From Rummeliibacillus sp044763875 (GTDB lineage Bacteria; Bacillota; Bacilli; Bacillales_A; Planococcaceae), in contig NZ_JBIWGZ010000003.1 of NCBI RefSeq assembly GCF_044763875.1, positions 558,001 through 622,000 of the forward strand: 64,000 nucleotides of DNA. The letters are read 5' to 3'. A model generated the notes under the pieces. It saw only the letters and a list, made by a program, of their open reading frames with translations. It ran no database searches and was not told where the DNA came from. This document shows, in pieces, positions 1 to 8,345 of this stretch (positions within the stretch are counted from its first letter, which is position 1; every line of letters begins with the position of its first letter). Both the position numbers and the translations under genes were made by a program.

Positions 1-1035
1 TTGAACCTGTCCTTCGTTCTCTACTATTTGTACTTCTTTGTCCATTTCAAATTCTTTAATTTGTTCACTTATGCTCTTATAGTCTTGTCCAGAAATAAGA
101 GTGTCTTCTTCTACTTTATGTACGCTCTCACTTGTTGATGGTGAAGTATTTGACATACTTGTTGGGATTGTAGACAGCTCTTCAATCTTTTCTAGTTGTA
201 GTGTTGTAGCAGCTACCTCTTCTAAAGCAGCTTTTTCTTGGCTCTTTTGTTCACTACTTTGCTCTTTTCCATTCTCTTTTTCATCTAACAAGTCATATAT
301 ATTGCTTCCACTTTTAGGTCGTTTTTGGAAGCCGTAAATTGGTGAAGGGACATCTGTCGGCACAAATTTTTTCTTCTGTGGTATATATGATTGTTTTACC
401 AGTTCTTCATCAACTAGATTTTGCGTTATCTTTTCTAGTTTCTTTTCTGGTATCTTTTCTGGTATCTTTTCTTTTCTTTGAGGTTTTGAATTTTTGATTC
501 CACTAGGGTTAAATGGATTATAGTTTTCCCTACTTGTCTTTTCGACTACTCCTCTTAAGCCACGTGGTTCACGAGTAAATGGTGAATATTGTTCTGGTCG
601 CTGGTTTGTAGATTGTCGTGGTTCTTGATACTGAGCTTGGGTTGATTGTTGTTTTAGAACAGGACGAGCTAGTTCTTCTGGTTGCATCCAATCAGGTAAC
701 TCTACTTTTCTATTTTGGGTTTGCTTACTAGATGATTCAGTAGGTCTTGCACCTTGAATTTTTCTATTATTTTCATCAGGGATCACTGGGAAATTAAATG
801 ATTCTCTTCTACGTATAAAATTGGGTTCAGCACTTTGCACTTGTTGTCTAGGTTGTTGTTTATAATCATTTTCTATATATGGTGTTTCTTCTTCATATTC
901 GTAGTCATTATCATATTGATCAAATGATTTATATAGTTGTTCGTCGTTAATATTGTTATTATCATTATTCTTTATTGATGTTTCTTCGATCTCGTCTCCT
1001 AAAACTCGAGAGACAATTTTTTTGAACCAACTCAT
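1..1035 (-). CDS. sftA: DNA translocase SftA, N-terminal part (cut by window edge)
   Basis: The minus-strand frame is open from an ATG at 1033-1035 to the window edge (345 codons, no stop), so the gene is partial and its FtsK-type ATPase motor lies outside. The N-terminus MSWFKKIVSRVLGDE resembles SftA (YtpS/T). It is followed by a long, low-complexity linker rich in Q, N, E, K and S (about residues 17-345), including a short repeat IPEKIPEKKLEK. In Bacillus SftA moves chromosome ends away from the closing septum. The gene lies downstream of ytpP-ytpQ-ytpR on the same strand, as in B. subtilis, which supports the call although no catalytic domain is visible. Confidence 0.8.
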   Translation of the reverse strand, partial: MSWFKKIVSRVLGDEIEETSIKNNDNNNINDEQLYKSFDQYDNDYEYEEETPYIENDYKQQPRQQVQSAEPNFIRRRESFNFPVIPDENNRKIQGARPTESSSKQTQNRKVELPDWMQPEELARPVLKQQSTQAQYQEPRQSTNQRPEQYSPFTREPRGLRGVVEKTSRENYNPFNPSGIKNSKPQRKEKIPEKIPEKKLEKITQNLVDEELVKQSYIPQKKKFVPTDVPSPIYGFQKRPKSGSNIYDLLDEKENGKEQSSEQKSQEKAALEEVAATTLQLEKIEELSTIPTSMSNTSPSTSESVHKVEEDTLISGQDYKSISEQIKEFEMDKEVQIVENEGQVQ

Positions 1036-1326
1036 ATTATGCACCACTCTTTTCTAAATCATTGCCTTCATTTTAGCAGTAATAAAGGCTCTCATGCAAT
1101 GCGTTTGAAACGATTCAGTCAGATATCCTTATTTTTTTACTTGGAATTTATTTATTCGAGAAAATCTGCGGTGATTTTTCCCTATATTGAAATATTGTTT
1201 CTATGTAAAATATTTTGGAAAGTGCAAGCATTAAAATATCTAACACATCCTTTCATCGCAAAAAAAGATTGCCCCTCCCTTTCCGCCGACTGACTGCCGA
1301 TCCTCCTAATTAGCTAGCGCTGAAGA

Positions 1327-1550
1327 CACTGAAAGACGATTTCACTTCATACTTTTATAGTACAAATCTACTTTAAAATGAAGTGGAATCAGCTTCGTTT
1401 ACCCCGGGCGAACCGACGAGCCTCCTCGCTTGCGCTCCTGTGTCGCTTTGCTAGCTTTGTCGCAGAGAAAATCTCGCTGAGGGGTCTCAGCTGCTAGTTT
1501 TTCGGCAGGAGTGACTGGGCATTCACCTCCACTTTTCTACAACTTTTTGC
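1327..1550. repeat. Family A interspersed repeat, copy 1 (degenerate right end)
   Basis: The left end CACTGAAAGACGATTT and the inner motif GAAGTGGAATCAGCTTCG match the copies near 6.7, 12.2, 55.1 and 63.6 kb. The middle, with a GAACCGACGAGCCTCCTCGC segment, is the long form. The right half is diverged and the terminal TTTTTCAGTG is not recognisable. The flanks (about 1270-1326) resemble the palindromic core of family B. The whole 1036-1620 stretch between sftA and ytpR holds no other gene I can support. Confidence 0.6.
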
Positions 1551-1621
1551 TAGATTGCGGGAACACCTTAACAAATAGTATAGATTAGAAAAGATGTTTT
1601 AGAATTTTTTGAAAAGTACAA

Positions 1622-1654
1622 AAGTGCCTTACTCCATATAAGAGCAAGGCACTT
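1622..1654 (-). terminator. Terminator after ytpR
   Basis: AAGTGCCTT and AAGGCACTT form a 9-bp stem. On the minus strand it is followed by TTTTGTAC, just past the ytpR stop, so it would separate the ytpPQR transcript from sftA. Confidence 0.65.
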
Positions 1655-1687
1655 CTGTTAATAACATTATTTAAATGTAATTTAAAA

Positions 1688-2296
1688 TTAGAACTTGAAT
1701 GCTGTGCCTACTTCTACATCACCATCTAAAATCATTATACCTTTAACTTGAGGTGCATTTGGAATAGCTAATTCACGAGCTGAACACATCATACCGTAAG
1801 AATCAACACCACGTAATGCAGATTCTTTGATTACCAAACCTGAAGGCATTACTGCACCAATTTTAGCAACAACTACATGTTGACCTTCTGCAACATTTGG
1901 AGCACCACAAACGATTTGTAATGGTTCATCTCCACCAACATCAACTTTACAAATATGTAGTTTATCTGCATTTGGATGGTCTCCAACTTCTTTAACAAAA
2001 CCCACTACAAATTTAGGTGATAAATCAACATCTAAGCTTACTGTTGCACCATTTTTTGCAATAGCTTCTTCTAATTCTGCAACAAGTCCTTTTGTTACTT
2101 CAATGTTCCCTACTTCTTCAATAGTTAAGTATTGACTAGCATTAAAAAGGTTAAAACCTTTCACTTCACCTGTTGCGTCCTCTTTAAGTATTACTAAATC
2201 TCCATGTCTTTCTAATTCCGTTTTGACAATCGCTTCTGTAGCTAATTGGACGAGTAGAACGTCACCTACATGCACTTTGTTATACGATACGATCAT
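1688..2296 (-). CDS. ytpR: YtpR: tRNA-binding domain protein
   Basis: 202 aa. The N-terminal half (about 1-90) matches the DUF4479 region of YtpR. The C-terminal half is an EMAP/Trbp111-type OB-fold like the one at the N-terminus of the PheRS beta subunit (HPNADKLHICKVDVG, IVCGAPNV, MPSGLVIKESALRGV, GMMCSARELA). Such domains bind RNA, usually tRNA; the cellular task of YtpR is unclear. The ATG overlaps the ytpQ stop (ATGA), with AAAGGAGC ten bases upstream, so translation is probably coupled. It is the last gene of the ytpP-ytpQ-ytpR run and is followed by a terminator. Confidence 0.9.
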   Translation of the reverse strand: MIVSYNKVHVGDVLLVQLATEAIVKTELERHGDLVILKEDATGEVKGFNLFNASQYLTIEEVGNIEVTKGLVAELEEAIAKNGATVSLDVDLSPKFVVGFVKEVGDHPNADKLHICKVDVGGDEPLQIVCGAPNVAEGQHVVVAKIGAVMPSGLVIKESALRGVDSYGMMCSARELAIPNAPQVKGIMILDGDVEVGTAFKF

Positions 2297-3108
2297 TGTT
2301 TTTCTTGCTCCTTTTTCACTCTGTTTTTCGCTAAGATAAAGATGGGCTCTAAACGACCTTCTTCATAAACAAAGGACAGCGATGTAATTGGCACTGCTCC
2401 TACTGTAAAGAAGTGCATAGTCATTTGAGCTAATACATCATAACCTGTATTATTGCGAATGTCACCGATAATCAGTACATCTTGATGAGGTACCGAAACG
2501 GTCATGTCACCTTCAATTTTACCACGCATTTCTTTTAAAAAGGCATCATTTAAAATCCGACTTGCATCATAGCCATCATTTTCATTTAAAAAGTAAAAGA
2601 AATTACCTGCTACTTCATCTCTCTTTACATTTGTTGGTAAATTACGCACTTGGAATCGGGCAGATTCTTTTATCTGTTCAACCGATACCTTTAGTTTGTT
2701 AACCATATCTTCATCGATTAAGCGATACGTATTGCCAAGATCTAATGCGTAATAAATACGTGTTTCAGCAGTATGCTCTGTTGTGATAAAGGCATGTCCC
2801 TCTTTTGACTTTTTCGGAAAAGAACCAGAACGTATAACAGGGTATATATTCATTAATTCCTGAAAACCTTGTTCTTTTTCCTTTTTCATGGCTTCAAAGG
2901 TTTGTTCAATCGTATATACCACTTCATCGATTGCCTTTTCTTTACGCGTATCATATTTTGTCAGTACATCTCCTAAAAAAAGGTCCATACCTTTCCCAGT
3001 TTCAAGATGCTCTAATCGTAATTTATTTGTTTTAGAATCTAGCTTCCATTCAAAGTGAGCTTTGCCTAGACGCTCTTTTAAAATAACGACCAATTCTTGT
3101 GCTGTCAT
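2293..3108 (-). CDS. ytpQ: YtpQ: DUF1444 family protein
   Basis: 271 aa, soluble, with no signal peptide. It matches the DUF1444 (UPF0354) family by its start (MTAQELVVILKERLG) and motifs such as LDLGNTYRLI and FYFLNENDGYDASRIL; no biochemical function is known. I choose the ATG at 3108 because AAAGGAG lies 11 bases upstream, whereas the in-frame GTG at 3120 overlaps that ribosome site. It lies between the thioredoxin-like ytpP (27 bases) and ytpR (4-base overlap), the conserved Bacillales arrangement. Confidence 0.85.
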   Translation of the reverse strand: MTAQELVVILKERLGKAHFEWKLDSKTNKLRLEHLETGKGMDLFLGDVLTKYDTRKEKAIDEVVYTIEQTFEAMKKEKEQGFQELMNIYPVIRSGSFPKKSKEGHAFITTEHTAETRIYYALDLGNTYRLIDEDMVNKLKVSVEQIKESARFQVRNLPTNVKRDEVAGNFFYFLNENDGYDASRILNDAFLKEMRGKIEGDMTVSVPHQDVLIIGDIRNNTGYDVLAQMTMHFFTVGAVPITSLSFVYEEGRLEPIFILAKNRVKKEQEKQ

Positions 3109-3135
3109 CTGGTGACTCACTCCTTTAATAGCAAC

Positions 3136-3453
3136 TTATTGAGCTTGTAAAAATGTTTCAATTTCTTCTTGTGTTTTGCGATCTTTGGAAATAAAGCGAC
3201 CTGTTTCTTCTCCGTTGTTATATGCAACAAAACTTGGTATTCCATAAACATCAAGTTCTCCACATAAATCAATGAATTGATCACGATCTACAGAAATAAA
3301 TGTGTATTCACTATATTTTTCTTCTACTTCAGGCATAAATGGTTCGATAAAATGGCAATCTGGGCACCATCCAGCTGTAAATAAGAAGACATGTTTCCCT
3401 TGTTCTTTTAACGCATTGTATTGTTCCACCGATTGTAAATTTTCCAATGTCAT
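3136..3453 (-). CDS. ytpP: YtpP: thioredoxin-like protein
   Basis: 105 aa with a single thioredoxin fold and the active-site motif WCPDC (residues about 29-33), a conserved cis-Pro region (YGIPSFV) and no signal peptide, so it is probably a cytoplasmic thiol-disulfide oxidoreductase. The WCPDC rather than WCGPC motif fits the YtpP subgroup, which has been proposed to act in bacillithiol or protein reduction (family knowledge, not shown here). The start is supported by GTGAGG upstream. A lipoprotein gene ends 4 bases upstream, so co-transcription is likely. Confidence 0.88.
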   Translation of the reverse strand: MTLENLQSVEQYNALKEQGKHVFLFTAGWCPDCHFIEPFMPEVEEKYSEYTFISVDRDQFIDLCGELDVYGIPSFVAYNNGEETGRFISKDRKTQEEIETFLQAQ

Positions 3454-3457
3454 AGCC

Positions 3458-3979
3458 TCACTTGTTTTTTAATTGTACAGAAAGAGCGATTGTCATCAGT
3501 TCAGGTATCGTTTTGCTTATGTCATCATCATTTGTAACCCCTGTGACCTTTACCCCGCCAGTACTAGCAATTACTTCATAGTTTTCATTATCTTTCTTTA
3601 AAACACTTGCAAAGCCAAAACGTCCATTCTTTTTATACGTTTGTTCTTTAACAATATCGTCTTTTAAGCTTTTATGAATTGCATTGTAAAAGCTTTGGCT
3701 ATCTTGTGACTCATTTGGATTGATAAAAAGTGAGTATGTTTCTTTGCCCTTCGATAAAATGATATTCGTTTCATCTGAAGAGGTTTTCACTTTGTAGCCA
3801 TTAGGTAGATAAAATTTCAAATGTTCAGAAGACACCGTACTATCCTTTGGTTTCGAATTAAAAATTGTCTTTGCATCTGAAAATCCCTGCGACATTTGAG
3901 AATCTACTGATTTGCCGCATGCTGCAAGATTCAGTAAGAACACACTTAAAACGAGTAGTTTGGTACATTGACGGAACAT
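3458..3979 (-). CDS. Small lipoprotein of unknown function
   Basis: 173 aa. The N-terminus MFRQCTKLLVLSVFLLNLAAC ends in a lipobox (LAAC), so the mature protein should be lipid-anchored outside the membrane. The rest is hydrophilic and resembles the YtpP-adjacent lipoproteins found in several Bacillales; I know no function. The ATG at 3979 has GGAGG eight bases upstream, while the ATG 15 bases earlier has none. It is closely followed by ytpP. Confidence 0.75.
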   Translation of the reverse strand: MFRQCTKLLVLSVFLLNLAACGKSVDSQMSQGFSDAKTIFNSKPKDSTVSSEHLKFYLPNGYKVKTSSDETNIILSKGKETYSLFINPNESQDSQSFYNAIHKSLKDDIVKEQTYKKNGRFGFASVLKKDNENYEVIASTGGVKVTGVTNDDDISKTIPELMTIALSVQLKNK

Positions 3980-4042
3980 ATGTAATTCCTCCATTCGTAC
4001 TTAGACTAACTTTATTGTAAGATGCCTTATAGACCGTTGCAA

Positions 4043-4588
4043 CTATCGTGTATTATCTTGTTTTTTCGTGTATTTTTGATAAAAAAAATATTGTCCAACT
4101 AATTGTTGCAGAATATGTTCGAACATTTCTTTCCGATTAATCATGCCGTCCGTAAAAATACCAATAGCCCCTACATTTTGACGAGTATCTAATTGATGTA
4201 TAAAATCGTCCATTACGGGGCCTAATTCACGACCATTCTCTATTTGCACTACTATTTCATTTGGTAATGGAATCTGGGCTCCAGCAGCAGTTAGTACTTG
4301 TCCATTTGATAGGGCCAATGCCCCCCAATTACATAAGTACATGATGTTATCAATCTTCGTGACACCACCCTCTAAGCCAAAAGCCATATCAGCATTTGTT
4401 TCCACCAAAGTCTTCTTAGCACGATTCATAGCACCTAGTCTAGTTTCTTCAGTTGATATTGGTTGTGCAGAAACACCTGAATCTACTGCAATATGTTCGA
4501 ATGTCAATATATCATGAAAATGTTTAGTAACTACGGAAAGTACTGCACCTACTTTTGCTTTATTTGTCGTACCAATTCCTACTTTCAT
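4043..4588 (-). CDS. DUF84 family NTPase (inosine/xanthosine triphosphatase-like)
   Basis: 181 aa. The start MKVGIGTTNKAKVGAV and later FGLEGGV, YLCNWGALAL and NVGAIGIFTDG fit the DUF84/YjjX family, which hydrolyses non-canonical purine triphosphates such as ITP and XTP to protect nucleic acids. I choose the ATG at 4588, with GAAGGATG upstream; the frame stays open 20 codons further, but that extension lies in the structured RNA transcribed from the other strand. Its ribosome-binding region overlaps the promoter of that RNA, so the two divergent transcripts may interfere. Confidence 0.8.
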   Translation of the reverse strand: MKVGIGTTNKAKVGAVLSVVTKHFHDILTFEHIAVDSGVSAQPISTEETRLGAMNRAKKTLVETNADMAFGLEGGVTKIDNIMYLCNWGALALSNGQVLTAAGAQIPLPNEIVVQIENGRELGPVMDDFIHQLDTRQNVGAIGIFTDGMINRKEMFEHILQQLVGQYFFYQKYTKKQDNTR

Positions 4589-4589
4589 C

Positions 4590-4618
4590 TTGACACATCC
4601 TTCGTTAAAAAGTGATAC
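4590..4618 (+). promoter_or_regulatory. Sigma-A-type promoter for the Bacillaceae-1-like RNA
   Basis: A consensus -35 TTGACA (4590-4595), a 17-base spacer and the -10 region TGATAC(T) (4613-4618). Initiation about 7 bases later (near 4625) falls on the first base of the outer helix of the downstream RNA. The promoter overlaps the 5' end of the divergent DUF84 gene. Confidence 0.6.
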
Positions 4619-4624
4619 TTCCAT

Positions 4625-4848
4625 CAGTGAGAGGTCTTCATCACCCACTAAAAAAGAACTTAGTTTAATTTCGCCACGTCCTGTGGCTACAACTGAGTGT
4701 CCAACGTCCTGTTGGACCGAACCAATCGAGCTTACGGGCAGTTATCCCCATCTATCTTCGTCTCTTCTCTCTCAATCTTAAGCTGGAGGTCTTACTGCCT
4801 GTTAATGCGGTATAAATAAAAAGAGGTTCCAAATATGGAACCTCTTTT
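4625..4848 (+). ncRNA. Bacillaceae-1-type structured RNA
   Basis: Two perfect hairpins carry the same pentaloop GUCCU: GCCAC-GTCCT-GTGGC (4673-4687) and GTCCAAC-GTCCT-GTTGGAC (4699-4717). Twin loops of consensus RUCCU are the hallmark of the published Bacillaceae-1 RNA motif (recognised from memory, not searched). CAGTGAG (4625-4631) can pair with CTTACTG (4791-4797) to close the domain. A sigma-A-type promoter ends just upstream and a perfect terminator hairpin lies at 4817-4849, giving a discrete transcript of roughly 220 nt. Function unknown. Confidence 0.75.
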
Positions 4849-4849
4849 A
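4817..4849. terminator. Bidirectional terminator after the structured RNA
   Basis: AAAAGAGGTTCCA and TGGAACCTCTTTT form a 13-bp stem with a 4-base loop and U/A runs on both sides. It can end the plus-strand RNA. Confidence 0.75.
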
Positions 4850-5016
4850 GTATACCAAATTTTAGTTTACCGTATCTAGCCACATACATTAGTATCCGAG
4901 TGTTCAAACGATGGAAACCCTTTAGCCGCTGCTCCTGCTTTTAACCATCGCAGAAACAGCTAAAACAGTACTTGACAAAATTAGGCTATCTTCCGAAGTG
5001 AGCCACCTTCGCTTTT

Positions 5017-6087
5017 TTATTTGCTACGAATTGTATCTAAAGTTGAGCGATCTGCATTTTTTACAAGTTGTACGATTAATTCTTTTGCAGCATCGATATC
5101 ATCTGTGTGAATTACAGATGCGTGTGAATGGATATAGCGTGAGCAAATACCAATAACAGTACTTGGGACACCATCATTTGAAATGTGAACATTACCAGCA
5201 TCCGTACCACCCGGTGATACAAAGTATTGATATGGAATATTATTTGATTCTGCTGTATCTAATACGTATTCGCGCATACCTTTATGAGTTACCATTGTAC
5301 GGTCAAAAATACGAAGAAGTGGACCATTACCTAATTGACCAAATTGATTTTTATCTCCTGAAACATCATTTGCAGGGCTTGCATCTAATGCAAAGAAAAG
5401 ATCTGGTTTAATCATATTCGCAGAAACCTTCGCGCCACGTAGTCCTACCTCTTCCATGACGTTTGCGCCTGAATATAATGTATTTGGAAGTTTTTCATCT
5501 TTTAATTCTTTTAATAATTCAATTGCTAAACCGCAACCATAGCGATTATCCCAAGCTTTTGCCATGATTTTCTTAGGATTTGCCATTGGTGTAAATGGAC
5601 AAACTGGAATAATTGATTGACCAGGACGAACTCCCATTCGAATGGCATCCTCTTTATCGTCAGCTCCAATATCAATTAACATATTGCTAATTTCCATAGG
5701 CTTTGCTTGCATTTCAGGTGTTAATAAATGTTTTGGCACAGATGCAATGACGCCTGGAATTGGACCATTTGATGTATACAGCTCAACGCGTTGAGCAAGC
5801 ATTACTTGGTTCCACCACCCACCAAGAGTTTGGAAACGAATCATTCCATTGTCTGTAATTTGAGTAACCATAAACGCTACTTCATCCATATGACCTGCAA
5901 CTAAAATGCGTGGGCCATTTTCGTCACCTTTTTTTAAACCAAAAATACCACCTAAATTGTCTTGTACAATTTCGTCAGCATATTTCGATAATTCTTGACG
6001 CATATAAGCGCGGACCGCATGCTCATTACCTGGAGCACCTGGTAATTCTGTGAGTGTTTTAAACATTTCTAACATATCTTGTTTCAC
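5017..6087 (-). CDS. ytoP: YtoP: M42 family glutamyl aminopeptidase
   Basis: 356 aa, full length for M42 (PepA/FrvX/YtoP) metallo-aminopeptidases. Metal- and catalysis-related motifs are visible: AGHMDEVAFMV, AWDNRYGCGLAIELL, NVMEEVGLRGA and the late SPGGTDAGNVH and RYIHSHASVIHTDD. These di-metal enzymes trim N-terminal residues of peptides in the cytoplasm. The frame is open 33 codons further up, but the GTG at 6087 has GGGAGG eight bases upstream and gives a normal N-terminus (VKQDMLEMFKTLTELPG). A divergent small membrane gene starts 185 bases away. Confidence 0.9.
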   Translation of the reverse strand: MKQDMLEMFKTLTELPGAPGNEHAVRAYMRQELSKYADEIVQDNLGGIFGLKKGDENGPRILVAGHMDEVAFMVTQITDNGMIRFQTLGGWWNQVMLAQRVELYTSNGPIPGVIASVPKHLLTPEMQAKPMEISNMLIDIGADDKEDAIRMGVRPGQSIIPVCPFTPMANPKKIMAKAWDNRYGCGLAIELLKELKDEKLPNTLYSGANVMEEVGLRGAKVSANMIKPDLFFALDASPANDVSGDKNQFGQLGNGPLLRIFDRTMVTHKGMREYVLDTAESNNIPYQYFVSPGGTDAGNVHISNDGVPSTVIGICSRYIHSHASVIHTDDIDAAKELIVQLVKNADRSTLDTIRSK

Positions 6088-6272
6088 GTAAAAAGCCTCC
6101 CTTATGAGCCATTCCCTACTATTGTAGACAAAAAACTGGAAAAATTCCACTCTTATATTTCGAATATCGAAATGCTGTTTTTTCAAAAAATCCCCTATTA
6201 ATGTCTATCTTATTGTCACATCATTAAATGTATATGGTACACTAATTGCATAAACAAAAGGGGGCGTATTTA

Positions 6273-6587
6273 ATGAAATTGCGTGATTTCTTACTAGGAG
6301 TCGTAACAGGAATTGCTGCGACATATATCATTAAAGAAGTTAGTGAAAAGGTGAATCCATACAAAAATGCGAATAATGTTTTAGAAGATGTTAAAGATGC
6401 TTTTAAAGCGCAAGGGCCAATCGATGGATCATGGATTTTCATGGAGCCTCAAACATTCCACAAAGAAGATATTGAAATCCCTATTTACAAAGGGGGTATC
6501 TCTCGCGTAGAAGAAGGCGAAACTGTGAATTTCGAATTTGCTGCTGATGCGAGAACAGGATCTGTTGTTGATCTGGTGAGAGTATAA
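6273..6587 (+). CDS. Small membrane-anchored PepSY-like protein (YtzB-type)
   Basis: 104 aa. The N-terminus MKLRDFLLGVVTGIAATYII is a single membrane anchor or uncleaved signal. The C-terminal half (IEIPIYKGGISRVEEGE, DARTGSVVDLVRV) has the turn and strand pattern of a PepSY domain, as in YtzB, which sits beside ytoP in B. subtilis. PepSY domains often bind or inhibit peptidases outside the cell (family knowledge). The ATG at 6273 has AAAGGGGG eight bases upstream. It is transcribed alone and followed by a terminator. Confidence 0.7.
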   Translation: MKLRDFLLGVVTGIAATYIIKEVSEKVNPYKNANNVLEDVKDAFKAQGPIDGSWIFMEPQTFHKEDIEIPIYKGGISRVEEGETVNFEFAADARTGSVVDLVRV

Positions 6588-6618
6588 GAGTTATTAATGC
6601 TATAATGGTATTTTATAT

Positions 6619-6655
6619 TCCCAGCTTATTCTTTGAATAGGTTGGGGATTTTTTA
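6619..6655 (+). terminator. Terminator after the YtzB-like gene
   Basis: TCCCAGC..ATTC and GAAT..GTTGGGGA form an interrupted stem followed by TTTTTTATTT. Confidence 0.6.
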
Positions 6656-6710
6656 TTTGAATTTACCACTTTTCAAGTCTACTTTTAATTAGAATTATTG
6701 TTTGAACAGA

Positions 6711-6739
6711 AAAAAAATAACCCTCACATTATAGAGGGT
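6711..6739 (-). terminator. Terminator for ytnP, separated from it by a repeat
   Basis: ACCCTC and GAGGGT form a 6-bp stem with an 8-base loop. On the minus strand it is followed by TATTTTTTTT. It lies more than 320 bases past the ytnP stop, with a family A repeat between. Confidence 0.55.
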
Positions 6740-7030
6740 ATCGGAAAACCATTTTATTCCTAATTTTCATAGTATAAATCTGCTAAAACATGAAGTGGAA
6801 TCAGATTCGCTTCCCGCAGTCGAACCAACGAGCCTACTCTCTGTGCTGCGAGGTTTCTCTGGCTCGTTTTCCCGGCAGATAAAGATTGCTCCTGCATCGC
6901 TTCGCTAGCTTCGTCTCAGAAAATTCTTCTTGCTCCTGCAGAACAAAAAGAATTTTCGCTGATTCCACTTCAACAATAATTGCATTACAAAATTTATTAT
7001 TAAAATTCCTGTATTTTGACTTTTTCAGTG
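6739..7030. repeat. Family A interspersed repeat, copy 2 (long form)
   Basis: About 292 bp. The right end GACTTTTTCAGTG (7018-7030) is intact and the left end (TATCGGAAAACC) is diverged from CACTGAAAAACG. Inner arms GAAGTGGAATCAG and GCTGATTCCACTTC bracket a middle with its own inverted AGAAAATTCTT/AAGAATTTTC segments. A frame across it (6834-7109) is only repeat sequence and is not called as a gene. Confidence 0.7.
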
Positions 7031-7062
7031 TCCTCACAATGTGCAATGCATGAACATTCGAT

Positions 7063-7929
7063 CTATAACGCTGTTGTATGGGATTCTCTTGAGCGAGGTA
7101 ATTCTCCAATTACTTCTTTTCCTGTTGGATCCCATTTGATTAAGCGTTTGTGGGCATCATGATAGAAGCTAATCCAATAGCCATTATCAAGAGCTTCTTT
7201 TACTAATTTTTCTTTGGCAAAAATCGATGTCATTGGATAATCATCATACGCTAGTACCCATAAAGGATTTTGATGAGCATGTGTTGGCATTATATCTGCC
7301 ATGTGCAAAATTGTTTCTCCCTTTTGCGTTAATCGGATGATACTATGTCCATCGCTATGCCCCCCAGTATGTACCATTAAGATTCCTGGTAATACTTCTA
7401 ATTGTTCATCAAATGGCTTCACTTGATCAACAATCGGCTTCCAATTAGCTTCCCAATACGTATTTGCTGATCGAATATTCGGTTCACGTATTTCATCCCA
7501 TTCAATCTGTGAAACAAAAATTTCAGCATTTGCAAAAGTAGACACTAGTTTTTCACCCTGCCATTTTGTTAATCCACAAGCGTGATCAAAATGTAAATGT
7601 GTCATTAATACATAATCAATATCATCAGTAGTTAATTCTAACTCTTGTAAACTATCATCAATTTTTGATTGTTCTGTAACTCCATAATTACGAAGCTGCT
7701 TGTCCGTAAATTTTCCATTTCCGACACCAGAATCGATTAGCAGATTCTTCCCTTGATATTGTATTAAAATTGGATCTGTTCTTAATTCGATTTGATTATT
7801 ATCGTTTACTGGGTATTTTCGTGACCATAATGGCTTTGGTACCACACCAAACATTGCACCACCATCTAAATAATTAACTCCCCCATTTAACCATGTTAAC
7901 TTCATATCATGAAATTGAAATGTATCCAT
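7063..7929 (-). CDS. ytnP: YtnP-type metallo-beta-lactamase-fold lactonase
   Basis: 288 aa. The metal-binding motif HLHFDHACGL (HxHxDH) is present, followed by MVHTGGHSDGHSII and a downstream MADIMPTHAH segment, as in the YtnP/AiiA-like quorum-quenching lactonases. The likely role is hydrolysis of a lactone-type signal or antibiotic-associated lactone in the cytoplasm; in B. subtilis YtnP affects Streptomyces development (literature, not shown here). The ATG at 7929 has AAAGGGGG upstream. The gene lies beside the ytoP/ytzB block, as in B. subtilis. The last residues run up to the edge of a repeat. Confidence 0.88.
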   Translation of the reverse strand: MDTFQFHDMKLTWLNGGVNYLDGGAMFGVVPKPLWSRKYPVNDNNQIELRTDPILIQYQGKNLLIDSGVGNGKFTDKQLRNYGVTEQSKIDDSLQELELTTDDIDYVLMTHLHFDHACGLTKWQGEKLVSTFANAEIFVSQIEWDEIREPNIRSANTYWEANWKPIVDQVKPFDEQLEVLPGILMVHTGGHSDGHSIIRLTQKGETILHMADIMPTHAHQNPLWVLAYDDYPMTSIFAKEKLVKEALDNGYWISFYHDAHKRLIKWDPTGKEVIGELPRSRESHTTAL

Positions 7930-8161
7930 ACTAAAGATCCCCCTTTGTATAAATCTTTGCATCTTATATTTAATGAATGATGCTTCACATAATTGTAACA
8001 TGTTTAAAAAATATTGTACTATTTTATACTACAAAAATACAAAATTTTCTATAATAGAATAAATTAGATACTTATATCTACAAAATTCCTTTTTATGTTT
8101 ATTTAGTTACAAAAAGGGCATAATGATAAAACAATACTTTATGACTAAGTGAGGAAAAGCC

Positions 8162-8344
8162 ATGAGAATTCAAGATGATTATGAGAAAAAATGCATTCAG
8201 TATTTAGAATTACTTCATACATTAGAAAAATTAGAAGATAAAACAGAATTGTCTTTGGATTTTCAAAAGGATATCGGTAAGCGCTTACAACAATTAGAAA
8301 GAGAAATATTGGCACAGCCATTGCGAAAAGAAGCACTTAATTAA
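8162..8344 (+). CDS. Small alpha-helical protein of unknown function
   Basis: 60 aa, charged and rich in E, K, L and Q, predicted all-helical or coiled-coil (YLELLHTLEKLEDK, RLQQLEREILAQ), with no signal or membrane segment. The ATG is preceded by GAGG at a good distance and a purine-rich region. It is divergent from ytnP and followed directly by a short repeat. I recognise no family; it could be a small regulator or structural protein. Confidence 0.5.
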   Translation: MRIQDDYEKKCIQYLELLHTLEKLEDKTELSLDFQKDIGKRLQQLEREILAQPLRKEALN

Positions 8345-8345
8345 A

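Noticed and set aside
101..337. Plus-strand Ser/Leu-rich frame
   Set aside because: Antisense shadow of the sftA linker region.
6834..7109. Minus-strand frame of 91 codons
   Set aside because: It lies in family A copy 2 and its translation (KILFVLQEQEEF) recurs at 55.2 kb only because the repeat does.
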